Below are positions 11,232 through 23,005 of a stretch of DNA of 64,000 nt, one piece after another. Each line of letters starts with the position of its first letter. The first letter of the stretch is position 1. The notes beneath the pieces are model-generated. The model saw nothing but the letters and a program-made list of their open reading frames with translations. It had not been told where the DNA came from and made no database searches. A program made the position numbers and the translations under genes. The stretch comes from Flaccisagitta enflata (lineage: Eukaryota > Chaetognatha > Sagittoidea > Aphragmophora), in assembly GCA_965153355.1 (NCBI GenBank), contig OZ231126.1, forward strand, positions 77,934,001-77,998,000, read 5' to 3'.

Positions 11232-11690
11232 AACTTGATATATTGGAAATATAAGTTGTTCACTCGATGCTTTTGTCCTGTAAGAATATTTTTTGTTGCT
11301 ATGAAACCAAAATTATTTTTGAACATTTATATGACTAGAATATCAATATTTTGATAAATATTATCAGGGAACATTGCTCAAAATTAGATTTACAACAACT
11401 TCTTCACAGTATGTCCTGTAAGAATATTGCTCGTTTAGCCGTTGCTAGGGAGCATCATTTAGCGGATTTGCCTAGGTGTGATGCCCTAGCATGATAGCAG
11501 CAATATTCTACAGATCTCTGTGGGAAAATTGTAAATTTAATTTTGAGCAATGTTCCTTAACAATACTTCCTGAAATATTAATATTTTAGTGGTTATAAAT
11601 GTTTGAAAAAATAATTTCGGTTTCCATAGCAACCGAAAAACTCAGGGACAAAAGCATCGAGTGAACAACTTATATTTCAAATATCAAGTT
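11232..11690. mobile_element. Foldback element with about 200-bp arms
   Basis: It starts AACTTGATAT and ends ATATCAAGTT. The arms pair over about 200 bp, including TAAGTTGTTCACTCGATGC and AACATTGCTCAAAATTA with their inverses. The core holds GTTGCTAGGG. No open frame. Confidence 0.75.
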
Positions 11691-11716
11691 CTTCTTCTTC
11701 TTCTTCTTCTTCTTCT

Positions 11717-11837
11717 TCCTCTCTTTCTTTTTTTCTTCACTTTTTTTCCTCATCATCTACTTCGCTCCTTCATTTTTATTCTCATCTTATTATTTCTCCT
11801 CTTTTCACAATCTGCTAAATCTTCTCTCTGTGAGTTA
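11717..11837. repeat. 121-bp direct repeat, copy 2
   Basis: Matches 11111-11231 base for base as far as I can see by eye. It is preceded by about nine CTT units and followed by CT-rich non-coding DNA up to 12050. Confidence 0.85.
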
Positions 11838-12053
11838 TCCTGCATCTTTCTTTTTCCTCTCCCTCTTTTTTTTTCTCCTTCTTTGTCCTTCTTTCTTTAT
11901 CTTTCTTCCTCGTCCTTCTTTCTTCTTCTTTCTTCTTCTAAATCTTCTTTTTTCAAGTTTCCCTCCATTCATCATCCGGGGCTGGCCGTCAGAAACGAAA
12001 CCTCCCATCCAAGAAAAAAGGATAAATCAGGAATTGGGTAGAATACAGCATCC

Positions 12054-12351
<298 letters not shown>

Positions 12352-12511
12352 TGAGAGAAGAACAGACATACAGGTTTAAATGAAGACGGTAAGCGACGTT
12401 TGAAGTTTGAGCAAATGACAAAATGAAAAATACATAGGCAGACAAACAGGAAAAAAGGACTGACAAACAAGCTACGAATCGTCATCGCAAGCACCGGTAC
12501 TGGTAGTAAAA

Positions 12512-12611
12512 CGATCAAAACAGTGTTTATTCGCATTATGGAGGTTACAGCGCAAGTTCGCAAAATACAGCAATTTTGCCTAAATTTTCGGTATCCACTT
12601 TGGAAATCATC

Positions 12612-12655
<44 letters not shown>

Positions 12656-12876
12656 GAGGTAGAGAGAGGGCCCTTCTTGGGCTTTTGGTTATTGACCACT
12701 TCCTCCTGTTCCTTGACCTCTCTCTCCAATCCCCAATTGTCTCATTTCCCCTTTAAAAACCCTCTCTTTCCCAAATGATGATTCCCAAAGTGGATATCGA
12801 AAATTTAGGCAAGATTGTTGTATTTTGCGAACTTGCACTGTAACCTCCATAATGCGAATAAACACTGTTTTGATCG
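12512..12876. mobile_element. MITE with (ATCA)n core
   Basis: About 100-bp inverted ends beginning CGATCAAAACAGTGTTTATT (12512-12612 against 12776-12876) surround (ATCA)n at about 12611-12655 and CT-rich DNA. No coding potential and no clear target duplication. Confidence 0.7.
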
Positions 12877-12899
12877 ACCGACAAACAAACTCACAGTTA

Positions 12900-14569
12900 C
12901 AGGGTATTCAAATCGAAATGGCAAATAGTAAACCCTACTACGCAAATAAAAAAAAAGATGCACCAAGTCATTTATTGATAGAATAGATGCATGTAGAAAA
13001 AATTGTTCAAAAATTTTTCCATTGAAGTAATTTTGAAGATTTTCGAATTTTATTTTAGTCTAGACCAATTCCAGGTCTGTATCTCAAACCGTTTAAAAGT
13101 TACAGCCAGTCATAGACAACTACTCAAGCCTTGATTTAGAGCGTGCCCGCGTGCCCGAGGCACTGTGTTTTGCTGTCGGGCACTCACTCATCACAGCAGG
13201 CTGACTGAATTTCATAAAGGTTGACATTTTTTCATTTGATTGCTTAGAGAACAATCATCCTTTCATTTGATTACCTCTTTCATTTGTCCATCCATACATC
13301 CATACATTCATTCTTTCATTCATTCATTCATTCTTTCATTCATTCATTCATTCATTCATTGAAAAATTCATTCATTCATCTATTCATTTTTTCATTCACT
13401 CATGCATCTACTTATGAACTCAATTTTTCTTTCTTCGTTTTTTTTAATTGCAATTAAATCGCTTGAATTTATTTACAAATCTTTAATTTTTTCCTGAAGT
13501 GAGAACACAAACAAATGAATGAATCATGGATCTCGGATTTTTTTATTCATTTTTTCGTTCATTCATAAATCTATTTTTTTGTTCCTACCTTCACAAAAAA
13601 ATAATCTTAAATTTCTTAAATTTATTGATAAAACAATAAAAAAAAACATCAATTTCTGACTAATTCTTTGTTTTGCATTCATTCTTTGCTGAATGAATGC
13701 ATATTTTCCGGTGGAATTGCTTTCATTATGTATGTTTGAATCATTGTAGATATAATCAACTGTGAATTCAAAAGGGAGGTTGAAAACCGGGCACGCTCAT
13801 TCTCTGTCGGGCACGCTGAAACTGTGAGGAGTGTGCTCGGCATGCACACTCAACAAAATTACTAAAGTAGGGCCTGCAACTACTATTTTGAGCACATGAC
13901 AAAATACAAAATCATGAAAGAAATAGTTTGTTGTTTCTTTATTCAATGATAAGACTTCAAAAATATTTTCAAGCATATTTCAGAAAGCGTAATTTTGAAG
14001 ATTTACAAATTTTCTTTCATTCCACACCAATAACAAGTCTGTATCTGAAACGGTTTAAAAGTTACAGCTCCTCAAAATGAACCACTAATTATCTTGAATT
14101 CTTTTTCTCTCTTGGAATTGTGAAAAAGATTTTTGAGTATTTTACTCTTTTTTTTACTACACCTAAACGCCTCAAGATTAAGAAGCTGGACTTTTTAATA
14201 TTGTAAAGCATTCAACCTGAACTCAATGAGAAAATGGCTAAAATGGCCATTTATAAGTGCATCTTTTTTATTGATCCGCGTAGTAATACTCTATTGATCT
14301 TCGACACTTTAAATTTTCAATAAATATGAAGACCAGCTGACTATTCTATGATGCAAAATCCCAGATTTGAGTTCTGATTATTTTGATGTCAGTGGGATTA
14401 AATGATTTCTCCCTAAGAATCGATGACCTTTCGATGCTTTCCTGACCACAACTATTCAGTGCATAAATTTGAGGTTGGAAATGCATTCACTGAATATCTC
14501 AAGGCTCTCGGACCAGTAGTTTGCATGCATATAGGGTTCACTGTTTGCCATTTCGATTTAAGTACCCTG
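12900..14569. mobile_element. 1.7-kb non-autonomous TIR element
   Basis: The ends are CAGGGTATTCAAATCGAAAT and its near-inverse ATTTCGATTTAAGTACCCTG, with about 45 bp of inverted similarity and TA at both flanks. Inside, a segment of about 170 bp is directly repeated (about 12960-13130 and 13880-14070, sharing CGGTTTAAAAGTTACAGC allowing mismatches). It also holds (CATT)n near 13300-13400 and several GGGCACGC motifs. No open frame. Confidence 0.65.
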
Positions 14570-15001
14570 TAGAAACACTGACTGACGGGGAGAAAAAGAG
14601 CGTTCTGTTTATGTTTTTAGCTTGTCATTTTTTTGGCTATTACCTGGGGCGTAACTTGACACGTATGTGAGCTAAATCCCATGAGACGAATGACAATGGC
14701 AGAGAAAACAGCCTTTGGCCAGTGACAAACACACACAAACAAATAAAAAATACCACAATTCAAAACCGCAATTCTTTTTACTCTTTCCTGGGTCGTTGTT
14801 GTTTACCTGTATGTCTTTTAACAACTTTTGGTCGGTTGGTCGGTCGGTTATCCTCCCCTGCTTCTTCTCTTTCTTCTCCTTCCTCTGCTCCTTCTCCTAA
14901 TTCTTACCCTGCTCCTTCTCCTCATTCTTCCCCTCCTACTTTTCCTTTTCTCCTCTCCCTGCTCCTTCTCTTTCCCCTTCCCCTGCTCTTTCTCCTCCTC
15001 C

Positions 15002-15262
15002 TTTTCAGGGAGTGGCCTCGAAGGGACCGATGACCTATGCTTTCACACATGGGGGAGATTTTCTCCTTCTTCTTCTTCTACTTCTCCTTCTCCATCCCCC
15101 CCCCCGCACCAATCCCGGCCTTGGGGCCCCAATCTTAGTCTCATAGCCCTATAGGCTCAAATTGTGGCCTTGAGGCCCCTATTCACCAATCCAAGCTTTG
15201 AAACCACAATCCCAGTCTTAAGGCTCCAATCCCAGGCCCGGCTGGGATGCCACCCTTCCACA
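15002..15262. repeat. Foldback family B fragment
   Basis: A variant cap (GGCCTCGAAGGGACC), GATGACCTATGCTTTCACAC, a CTT-rich stretch and about ten degenerate 20-bp units of the AGGCTCAAATCCCAG type. No right cap. The 400 bp to the left are CT-rich non-coding DNA. Confidence 0.6.
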
Positions 15263-15489
15263 TAGGGCAGAGAGTATTTTTTAAAGCATATGGGGACATT
15301 CTTTTTTTCATTTTTTTTTAAACTTCCATTGTGCATTATAACCTGTCGGATGTAGAAGAACATGATTTGGCTGTATAACCCCATTCCATGTACAGCTTAT
15401 TGGAAGCCAAAGACAAATTTTGCCTTATATTTCAATAGAGAGAGAAAATAATTCCATTCCCGCCTATTTCCGCCAAAAAATTAATACCT

Positions 15490-15777
15490 ATTTGTAGATC
15501 TCCTTATAGCAAATCCAAATATGCAATCTTTTCCTGCCGTTGGTCCGTCCGTCCGTCCGTCCGTCCGTCCGTCCGTCCGTCCGTCGGTTGGTCCATCACA
15601 AAGTCATTTCAAAGGCTTTTTATCGCGTTTTTCATGCCATTGCATAGTGGAGAAGAAGCTTGGAGTGGTAAACAGCTATTTCAATTGACTTTTTGGGAAA
15701 AAAATCGTTTGTCTGTCTGTCTGCCTGACTTTTTTTGAAAGTGCCGACGTACGCGACTTAGGTCTAATGACCTTGTT
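15490..15777 (-). mobile_element. HINE-like variant ending CGACTTAGGTC
   Basis: A (GTCC)n tract (15545-15590), then GTCTGTCTGTCTGCC, GTGCCGACGTACGCGACTTA and GGTCTAATGACCTTGTT. The same tail occurs at 47322-47382, defining a subtype. Confidence 0.5.
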
Positions 15778-15965
15778 TCTCCTCCCCCTGCTTCTTCTCC
15801 TCTTTCTCTTTCCCCTGCTCCTTCTACCTCTCATTCTTCTTCTGCTCCTTCTCCTTCTCATTCTTCCCCTGCTCCTCCTCCTCCTTCTTATGCTCCTTTT
15901 CCTTCCATCCTTCCCCTGCTTTTTCTCTTCGACTCCTCCCTCTCCTTCCTTCACTCCTTCTCCTA

Positions 15966-16745
15966 CAGTGGGAACTCGATTTAACGACCCTGAAGGGACT
16001 GAGGATTTTTGGTCGTTAAATTGGAATGTTGTTAAATCGAATTTCTTTTTTTTTTTTTCAATAACTTGATCTGAACAGCTTCATAACAAGGCAATTCAGG
16101 CCAGCATCAGTGCCAAATCGATTCATATTGTCATTATTGAAGCCTTTGTATTAATGGCCGACAAACATGTTGACAAAAGGACAGACAGAGCTTCAGAAAA
16201 ATAGAGAGAGAGACATACACAAATTGACATATGAACAGATAAATGTTGCCTTATAAAGACTCACAATGTTATGCACAAATATATCATAAATAATTTGTAG
16301 GATATAAAATGATTCTGCAAAGGAAGTTAATTTGAATTAACATTTTTTGGATAAAAAACTTAAAAAATAACATCTGAATTTTTTTGTTATAAATTTTTTT
16401 TGTCATATTCTTCAGCTGTTATCTTAGTCACGTTTGATTTAAAAGTCTTAATTTATATCAAAAATTTTCAAATCAAATTTATAGAATATCAAAGCTTGAA
16501 TGAAAATTTAAAGTTAAAAAAAAATTATCACATAAGTTAAAATGTCAAAGTCATCAAATCAGGGAAAAAAACTTTAAGGGACCTGAAAATAGTGACTTTA
16601 AATCAGGTTTGGCTGTTACATCAGGTGTCGTTAAATCAGGTTAAATTAACATTGCAAAAGCCTGCAAAAATTTAGGACTAGAGAAACTTGGATGTTAAAT
16701 CCGAAATGTCGTTAAATCAGGTGACGAAAAGGCGGTAGTCCACTG
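15966..16745. mobile_element. Tc1/mariner-pogo-like non-autonomous element
   Basis: It runs from CAGTGGGAACTCGATTTAAC to GGCGGTAGTCCACTG with TA on both sides (15964-15965, 16746-16747). The subterminal GTCGTTAAATC motif recurs in both orientations, typical of pogo-like ends. No transposase frame. Confidence 0.7.
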
Positions 16746-16988
16746 TATTTCTTTCCCTACTCCTTCTCCTCATTTCCCGCCTGCTACTTTTCCTTCTTCT
16801 CGTCCCCCTGCTCTTGCTCCTTCTCCTTCTCCTTCCCCTGCTTCCTCTCCTCCTTCTCCTTCCCCTGCTCCTTCTTCTTCTTCTCATTCTCATTCTTAAT
16901 CCTTCCCCTTCTTCTTCTCCTCCTTCTCTTTCCCCTGCTCCTTTTACCTCTCATTCTTACTCTGCTCCTCCTCATTCTCCTTACCCTA

Positions 16989-17157
<169 letters not shown>

Positions 17158-17431
17158 GTTATTTTACTGCCGTGTTATTCATTTCCAGGCTACTTTGTTT
17201 TGAAAAATCATACAATGACCAATCAATTAATCTTCGTTGGATTTGTCGTTTGTTGATGATAAGGAGAGTTTTATGCAGAAGAAGAAACTATAAAACTCGC
17301 GTTTCCAGCAAAATATTGTGTCCGTGAACGAAACCGTATGCGCTTGTCTGTCGAGCTGTCCCGTTTTCCTTCTCTAACTCTGTCTGTATGTGTCTGTCCT
17401 ATTATCCCTGTAATGCTCTATCTTTCATCAA

Positions 17432-17729
<298 letters not shown>

Positions 17730-17866
17730 CAAATGTTTCCTGCCTGCAAACATCGTAAACTTTTATTCCGATTGAATGTGCAACTGTCGGTCCAACAGGA
17801 AAAATATCAATATCTGCAAAGGTTTGAAAATTCTCGGGTTTCACTTTTTGCTAAGTTTTTTTTTCG

Positions 17867-18024
17867 TTTTTAGTCGCGTGCTACGTGACTCTACACCCCG
17901 CTATGTCGGTCCGTTGGTAGGTCGGTCGGTCGGTCGGTCGGTCGGTCCGTTGGTCGGTCCGTTGGTCGGTCCGTTGGTCGGTTGGTCGGTCCCCTTTTTG
18001 GGCAGCGGCCCCGAACACCCTGTC
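17867..18024 (-). mobile_element. HINE-like head joined to a foldback family B cap
   Basis: TTTTTAGTCGCGTGCTACGTG, CTCTACACCCCGCTATGTCG and a GTCG/GTCC tract run to about 17990. The sequence then becomes TTTTTGGGCAGCGGCCCCGAA, the cap of family B, instead of the usual family A tail. Confidence 0.6.
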
Positions 18025-18029
18025 GTATC

Positions 18030-18945
18030 TTGATGAAAAGCGTCATCAGGGCTAACTTTGGGGGGTCAAAAATCAAAATTGAGATTTTTTTTTTAATGGC
18101 AAGGTAACAAGTAAACTAAGACCAAACAAATGATTTTTAACTTTTTTTCTGACTAACGCGGCGCTACGAGCTCCACAAAGTCAAAAATTGACGTTTTTGG
18201 GAGGTTGAAATTTCGACCTTTTTCGTCGTGAACTGTTGTTACAAAATCGATCGCTGTGGCTCTAAAAATTGCATTTTGGACATGCGGATTTTTTTGCTGG
18301 CTCGGTCTTGAGCAGCTCTACTGGTATCTGAAAAAAAAATCCCATAAAATGTAGTATCCTAGCCGCGATAAACTAAAAAGTACACTATTTCACTTTTTTT
18401 AACACAAAATATGAACAAAGATGGACCTGAAACCTTTATTACCCCAGAAAACCCCATGAATTTTTTCTCACAATTTGATAGCCCTATTAGGGTAGTTTCC
18501 AGGACCACTGTCAAAATACCTGGACTCGGGCGGGCTTTTAGTCATTTTTGACCAGATTTGCCAGAATATCAAAAATGACAAAAATCAAATTTGAATATCT
18601 ACAACCAAAATTTAGCTGACGCCATAAATTTTTAGGGGAAAAACTACCCTGACATGGTGTTTCTAAAACCAACAGTTGAAATTTTTTTTAATATGCATAC
18701 CAGCCCAACTGACCTACCACTTAAAAATTGAAAAAACATATTTTTTTTTGGCTGTTTTGCTCCTATTGTCTCCAAATTTTGCATGAGGGTTGTCACTAAC
18801 CCTAGAAACTATTTGCATATGCTATAGCTGATCGAATCGATGATACTCGCCAAAATACTATACACAAAAAAACCATGATTTTGGGTGAAATTATCCAAAA
18901 TCTTTGGAAAAGTCAAAAATGGTCAATTATCAGTTCAGTTATCTC
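18030..18945. other. Non-coding AT-rich DNA
   Basis: No exon, RNA gene or terminal repeat recognised. It consists of T/A runs and stops in all frames. Confidence 0.4.
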
Positions 18946-18949
18946 CATA

Positions 18950-19780
18950 TTGTAAACAAAACAAAAAAACAAAAAAATTCATCTCAAATCTTTTCGTTTA
19001 CAGCACTTTTTAGGTGAAAAAAGCTTATTTTTAGCATTATTTTGGTAAAAAATTATCTATGCAGCTTCAAAAATCTCCATGAATCCTGGAAATGTGTGGC
19101 AATAGTCTGGATATACACATTTTTACCTGTAACAACAAGTTTTTTTACATATTTTTCAGATAAGAGCTTAAAAATAGCCTAAAAATAGCAAAATATTGTT
19201 TTTTTCAGCGTTTTTAATTTTTTTCATGTCAATGAAGCATAAAAACTAAAAAAAAAAATTCTAGAAATGTATAGTATTAGTCTGAGTATAAATACTTATG
19301 CCCTGAATTACCAGTTATTCATGATAGTTTTAGGTTTAGAGCCTAAAGATAGCTTAAAAATAACAAAATATGGCTTTTTTTAGCATTTTTGAGCAAAAAA
19401 TAGTTTGTGCAGCTGTATTTATCCAGAAAATATGTGTAGTTATAGTTTGAGTAAAGATACTTTTACCCAGAACAACCAGTTGTTGGGGATTTTTTAAAGT
19501 TTAAAGATCAAAAATGCTGAAAAAAACTATATTTTATCATTTTTAAGCTATTTTTAAGCTCTAATTTGTATGTTATCTCAAAAAACATGTTGTGAAGGGT
19601 TAAAATGTGTATATTCAAACTGTTGCCTCACATTTTCAGTATTAATTAGAATTTTCAAAGCTCAAAATAAAATTTTAAGCAAAAAAAAAATGTTAAAAAT
19701 ACCTTTTTTCTACCAAGAGTTATGTAAATGAAAAAATTTAAGATAAATTTATTTGTTTTTTTGGTTTTTTAGTATCCCAC
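18950..19780. repeat. Diverged large inverted repeat
   Basis: The block at about 18955-19200 (CAAAACAAAAAAAC, GTTTACA, TGGATATACACATTTTTACC, TAGAGCTTAAAAATAG-like) is found inverted at about 19520-19780. Within the left half, related units of about 170 bp recur (19100, 19275, 19440). Probably an old foldback element. Confidence 0.5.
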
Positions 19781-19984
19781 ATGTTCCTGATGACAAATGA
19801 CACAGTGGCAAAAACGGTCTTTTCATACCTCTTGGGGGCGTATCCAGAGAGGTGTGATAATCCAATACAATTAATTTTCATTATTGGAAAAAACTAGTCT
19901 ATGTAGCTAGTGTTACAATATTGTCGCGGATGAATGGGCAAGGGCTTCCAAATTCCCCCCCCCACTCATACACCTCTTCAACAA

Positions 19985-21150
19985 TTTTCACGGCATTTTA
20001 CGGCAAAAAATGACACTGAATGATAACAGCTTCACTCAATTTTTGGTAAGAATTTGTCCCAGATCCAAACTATTAGTGTTTGACCCTTTGCTACCTATTA
20101 GAGCTGTTTTAAAATATTTACAACTCAAGAAAGTGTGAAAATAGCCATTTTTACGGCATTTTACGGCAAAACATGACACTGAATGACAACGGCTCCACTC
20201 ATTTTTTGGCAAGAGTATGTCCCAGAGCCAAACCATTAGTGTTTGACCCTTTGCCACCCATTACAGGTGTTTTAAACCATTAAAGACCTAAAAAGTGTGA
20301 AAATAGCCATTTTTACGGCATTTTACGGCAAGAAATGACACTACATGACAACGGCTCCACTCAATATTTGGCATAAGTATGTCCCAGAGCCAAACCATTT
20401 GTGTTTGACCCTTGGCCGCCTATTACAGCTGCTTTAAAACATGAACGACTTAAAGAAAGTGTGAAAATAGCTATTTTTACGGCATTTTACGGCAAAAAAT
20501 GACACTGAATGACAAGGGCTTCACTCGATTTTTGGTAATAATTTGTCTCAGAGCCAAACTATTATTGTTTGACCCTTTGCTTCCTATTAGAGCTGTTTTA
20601 AAACATTTACGATTTAAAAAAGTGTGAAAATAGCCATTTTTATGGCATTTTACGGCAAAAAATGACACTGAATGATGACAGCTCCACTCAATTCTTGGCA
20701 AGAGTATGTTCCAGAGCCAAACCATTAGTATTTGACCCTTTGCCACCTATTACAGCTGTTTTTAAACAATAACAACCTATGAAAGTGTGAAAATAGCCAT
20801 TTTTACGGCATTTTACGGCAAAAAATGACACTGAATGATGACGGCTCCACTCATATTTTGGTAAGAGTATGTCCGAGCGCCAAACCATTAGTGTTTGACC
20901 CTTTGCCACCTTATACAGCTGTTTTAAAACAATAACGACCTAAAAAAGTGTGAAAATAGCCATTTTTACGGCATTTTACGGCAAAAAAAGACGCTGGATG
21001 ATGACGGTTTCACTTGATCTTTGGTATGAGTATATCTCAGAGCCACACAGTTACTGTATGACCGTTCGCCAACCATAACACCTTTTTTTTAACATCATCA
21101 ACCTGAAAAACTGGCAAAAATGTCATTATTACGGAATTTTACGGCATTTT
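19985..21150. repeat. 163-bp tandem satellite, about 7 units
   Basis: The motif CGGCATTTTACGGCA recurs at about 19990, 20154, 20316, 20480, 20643, 20806, 20969 and 21132. Each unit also holds TGACACTGAATGA, a TCCACTCA block and GTGTTTGACCCTTTGC. Minus-strand frames in it (for example 20477-20746) are repeat translations. Confidence 0.85.
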
Positions 21151-21296
21151 ACGGCACTGCGTCGTCAATTCTTTACCGAAAGTGCTCTATAACTTTTTTT
21201 GACTTCTATGCAATACGTATGATTGGTTTAAGGCAAAAAATTTTGTTATTTGTGACTTTTGCCAAATTGCTTAGGGGTGACATACATAAGACACTG

Positions 21297-21830
21297 TGCC
21301 GAAGGGAACGAAGTCCTGTAGAACACTGGGGGACTTTCGTTCGTCCGTACGTCCATCCGTCCCTCATTCCGTTCGTCCCCCCATTAGGCCTCAGACCTGA
21401 AATTTGCCCTCTCAGGCCAGAAATCTGTCCTCTCAGGCCTGAAATTTGCGCTCTCAGGCCTGAAATCTGCCCTCTCAGGCCTGAAATCTGCCCTCTCAGG
21501 CCTGAAATCTGCCTTCTCAGGCCTGAAATCTGCCATCCCATGCCTGAAATTTGCCCTCTCAGGCCTGAAATCTGCCATCTCAGGCCCAAAATCTGCCCTC
21601 TCAGCTCTCCGGCCTTGAATCTGCTATCTCAGGCCTCAAATTAGCCATTTCAGGCCACCAATCTACCCTCACAGGCCATTAGCCATCTCAGAACGAACGA
21701 AAGTCCCCGTGTTCTACAGGACTTCGTCCCCTTCGGGGCCGCTGCCCTGCTTCCCCTCACGGCTATTCACAATCATTCAAAGCAGGGCAACGGGTATCGC
21801 TGACCACATATTGCCCTTGGGCGACCTGTT
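21297..21830. mobile_element. Foldback family B element, 21-bp type
   Basis: The left end carries a worn cap, then GTCCTGTAGAACACTGGG and GACTTTCGTTCGTCCG. About 12 units of a 21-bp repeat (core GCCTGAAATCTGCCCTCT) cover 21395-21660. The right end repeats the left end inverted and closes with cap GTCCCCTTCGGGGCC. A tail follows (GGGCAACGGGTATCGCTGAC to GGGCGACCTGTT). Confidence 0.75.
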
Positions 21831-21843
21831 ACTTCTTTGGCGT

Positions 21844-22390
21844 TTTTTGGGCAGCGGCCCCGAAGGGGCCGATGACCTATGCTTTCACACAGGGGAAATT
21901 TCTCCTTCTTCTCCTTCTTCTACGTACCCCCCCCCTCGAGGCCCAAATCCTAGCCTCAAGGCTCAAATCCCAGCCTAGAGCCTCAAATCGCAGTCTCCAG
22001 GCTTAAATCCCAGTCTTGAGGCTTAAATCCTAGTCTTGAGGCTCAAATCCCAGCCTTGAGGCTCAAATCCCAGCCTTGAGGCTCAAATCCTAGTCCCGAG
22101 ACCCAAATCCTAGCCTCGAGGCTCAAATCCCAGCCTCGATGCTCAAATCCCAGCCTTAAGGCTCAAATCCAAGCCTTGACGCTCAAATCCCAGCCTCAAG
22201 GCTCAAATCCCAGCCTCAAGGCTCAAATCCCAGCTTCAAGGCCCCAATTCCAGCCTTGAGGTTCAAATAAAAACAGCATAGGTCATCGGCCCCTTCGGGG
22301 CCGCTGCCCCTCTAACTAGCTCACACCCACATACATTCACAAAGGGGCAACGGGTACCGCTGACCATCTAACGCTTTTGCGACTATTAGC
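21844..22390. mobile_element. Foldback family B element, 20-bp type
   Basis: Left end TTTTTTGGGCAGC with cap GGCCCCGAAGGGGCC, GATGACCTATGCTTTCACAC, then about 16 units of a 20-bp repeat (GGCTCAAATCCCAGCCT core) over 21935-22265. Inverted GCATAGGTCATC, the cap and CCGCTGCCCC follow. The tail has GGGCAACGGGTACCGCTGAC. Confidence 0.8.
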
Positions 22391-22905
22391 TTTTTGGGCA
22401 GCGGCCCCGAAGGGGACAAAGTCCTGTAGAACACAGGGGATTTTCGTTCGTTCGTTTGTTTGTTTCTCCGTTTGTTCATCCCCCTCAGGCCCTCTCAGGC
22501 CTGAAATCTGCCCTCTCAGACCTAAAATCTGCCTTCTCAGGCCTGAATTCTGCCCTCTCAGGCCTAGAATCTGCCCTCTCTGGCCTAAAATTTATCCTTT
22601 CAGGCCTGAAACCTGTCCTCTCAGGTTTTGAATCTGCCCTCTCCGGCCTGAAATCTGCCCTCTTGGATTCAAGGCCTGAGAGGGCAGATTTTAGGCCTGA
22701 GAAGGCAGATTTTAGGCCTGAGAGGGCAGATTTCAGGCCCGAGAGGGCTTGGGGGGCGGACGGACGGAGAAACGAACGAACAAACAAACAAAAATCCCCT
22801 GTGTTCTACAGGACTTTGTCCCCTTCGGGGCCGTTGCCCTGCCTCCCATTCCAATTTACAACAATGCAAAGCAGGGCAACGGGTATCGCCCTTGGGCGAC
22901 CTGTT
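22391..22905. mobile_element. Foldback family B element with inverted 21-bp arrays
   Basis: TTTTTGGGCAGC and cap GGCCCCGAAGGGGAC, AAAGTCCTGTAGAACACAGG, a TTCG/TTTG stretch and nine 21-bp units (22490-22670) are followed by inverted units (22672-22750). The whole left end is then mirrored to GGGGCCGTTGCCC. The tail GGGCAACGGGTATCG to GGGCGACCTGTT is partly deleted. This copy shows the fold-back plan most clearly. Confidence 0.85.
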
Positions 22906-22908
22906 GAG

Positions 22909-23002
22909 CATACAGCTCCCGCCCAGATGCCCTAGTGACCTTCTCCAGCACTGCTCCTGCCCACCCGCACGCGACTAGGGTAGCCGTGTATCCGGCCTTG
23001 TT
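22909..23002 (-). mobile_element. HINE-like family A tail
   Basis: CTGCTCCTGCCCACCCGC, the subterminal ACGCGACT and GTGTATCCGGCCTTGTT directly follow the foldback element. The head is missing. Confidence 0.65.
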
Positions 23003-23005
23003 TTT

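Noticed and set aside
20477-20909. Minus frames with repeated KCRKNGYFHTF
   Set aside because: Tandem satellite units; frames break between units.
21120-21644. RPEICPL-repeat protein, or a CRISPR array in the 20/21-bp repeats
   Set aside because: Units are contiguous without spacers, occur inverted within one element and match dispersed foldback DNA. The frame is open because 21 is a multiple of 3.
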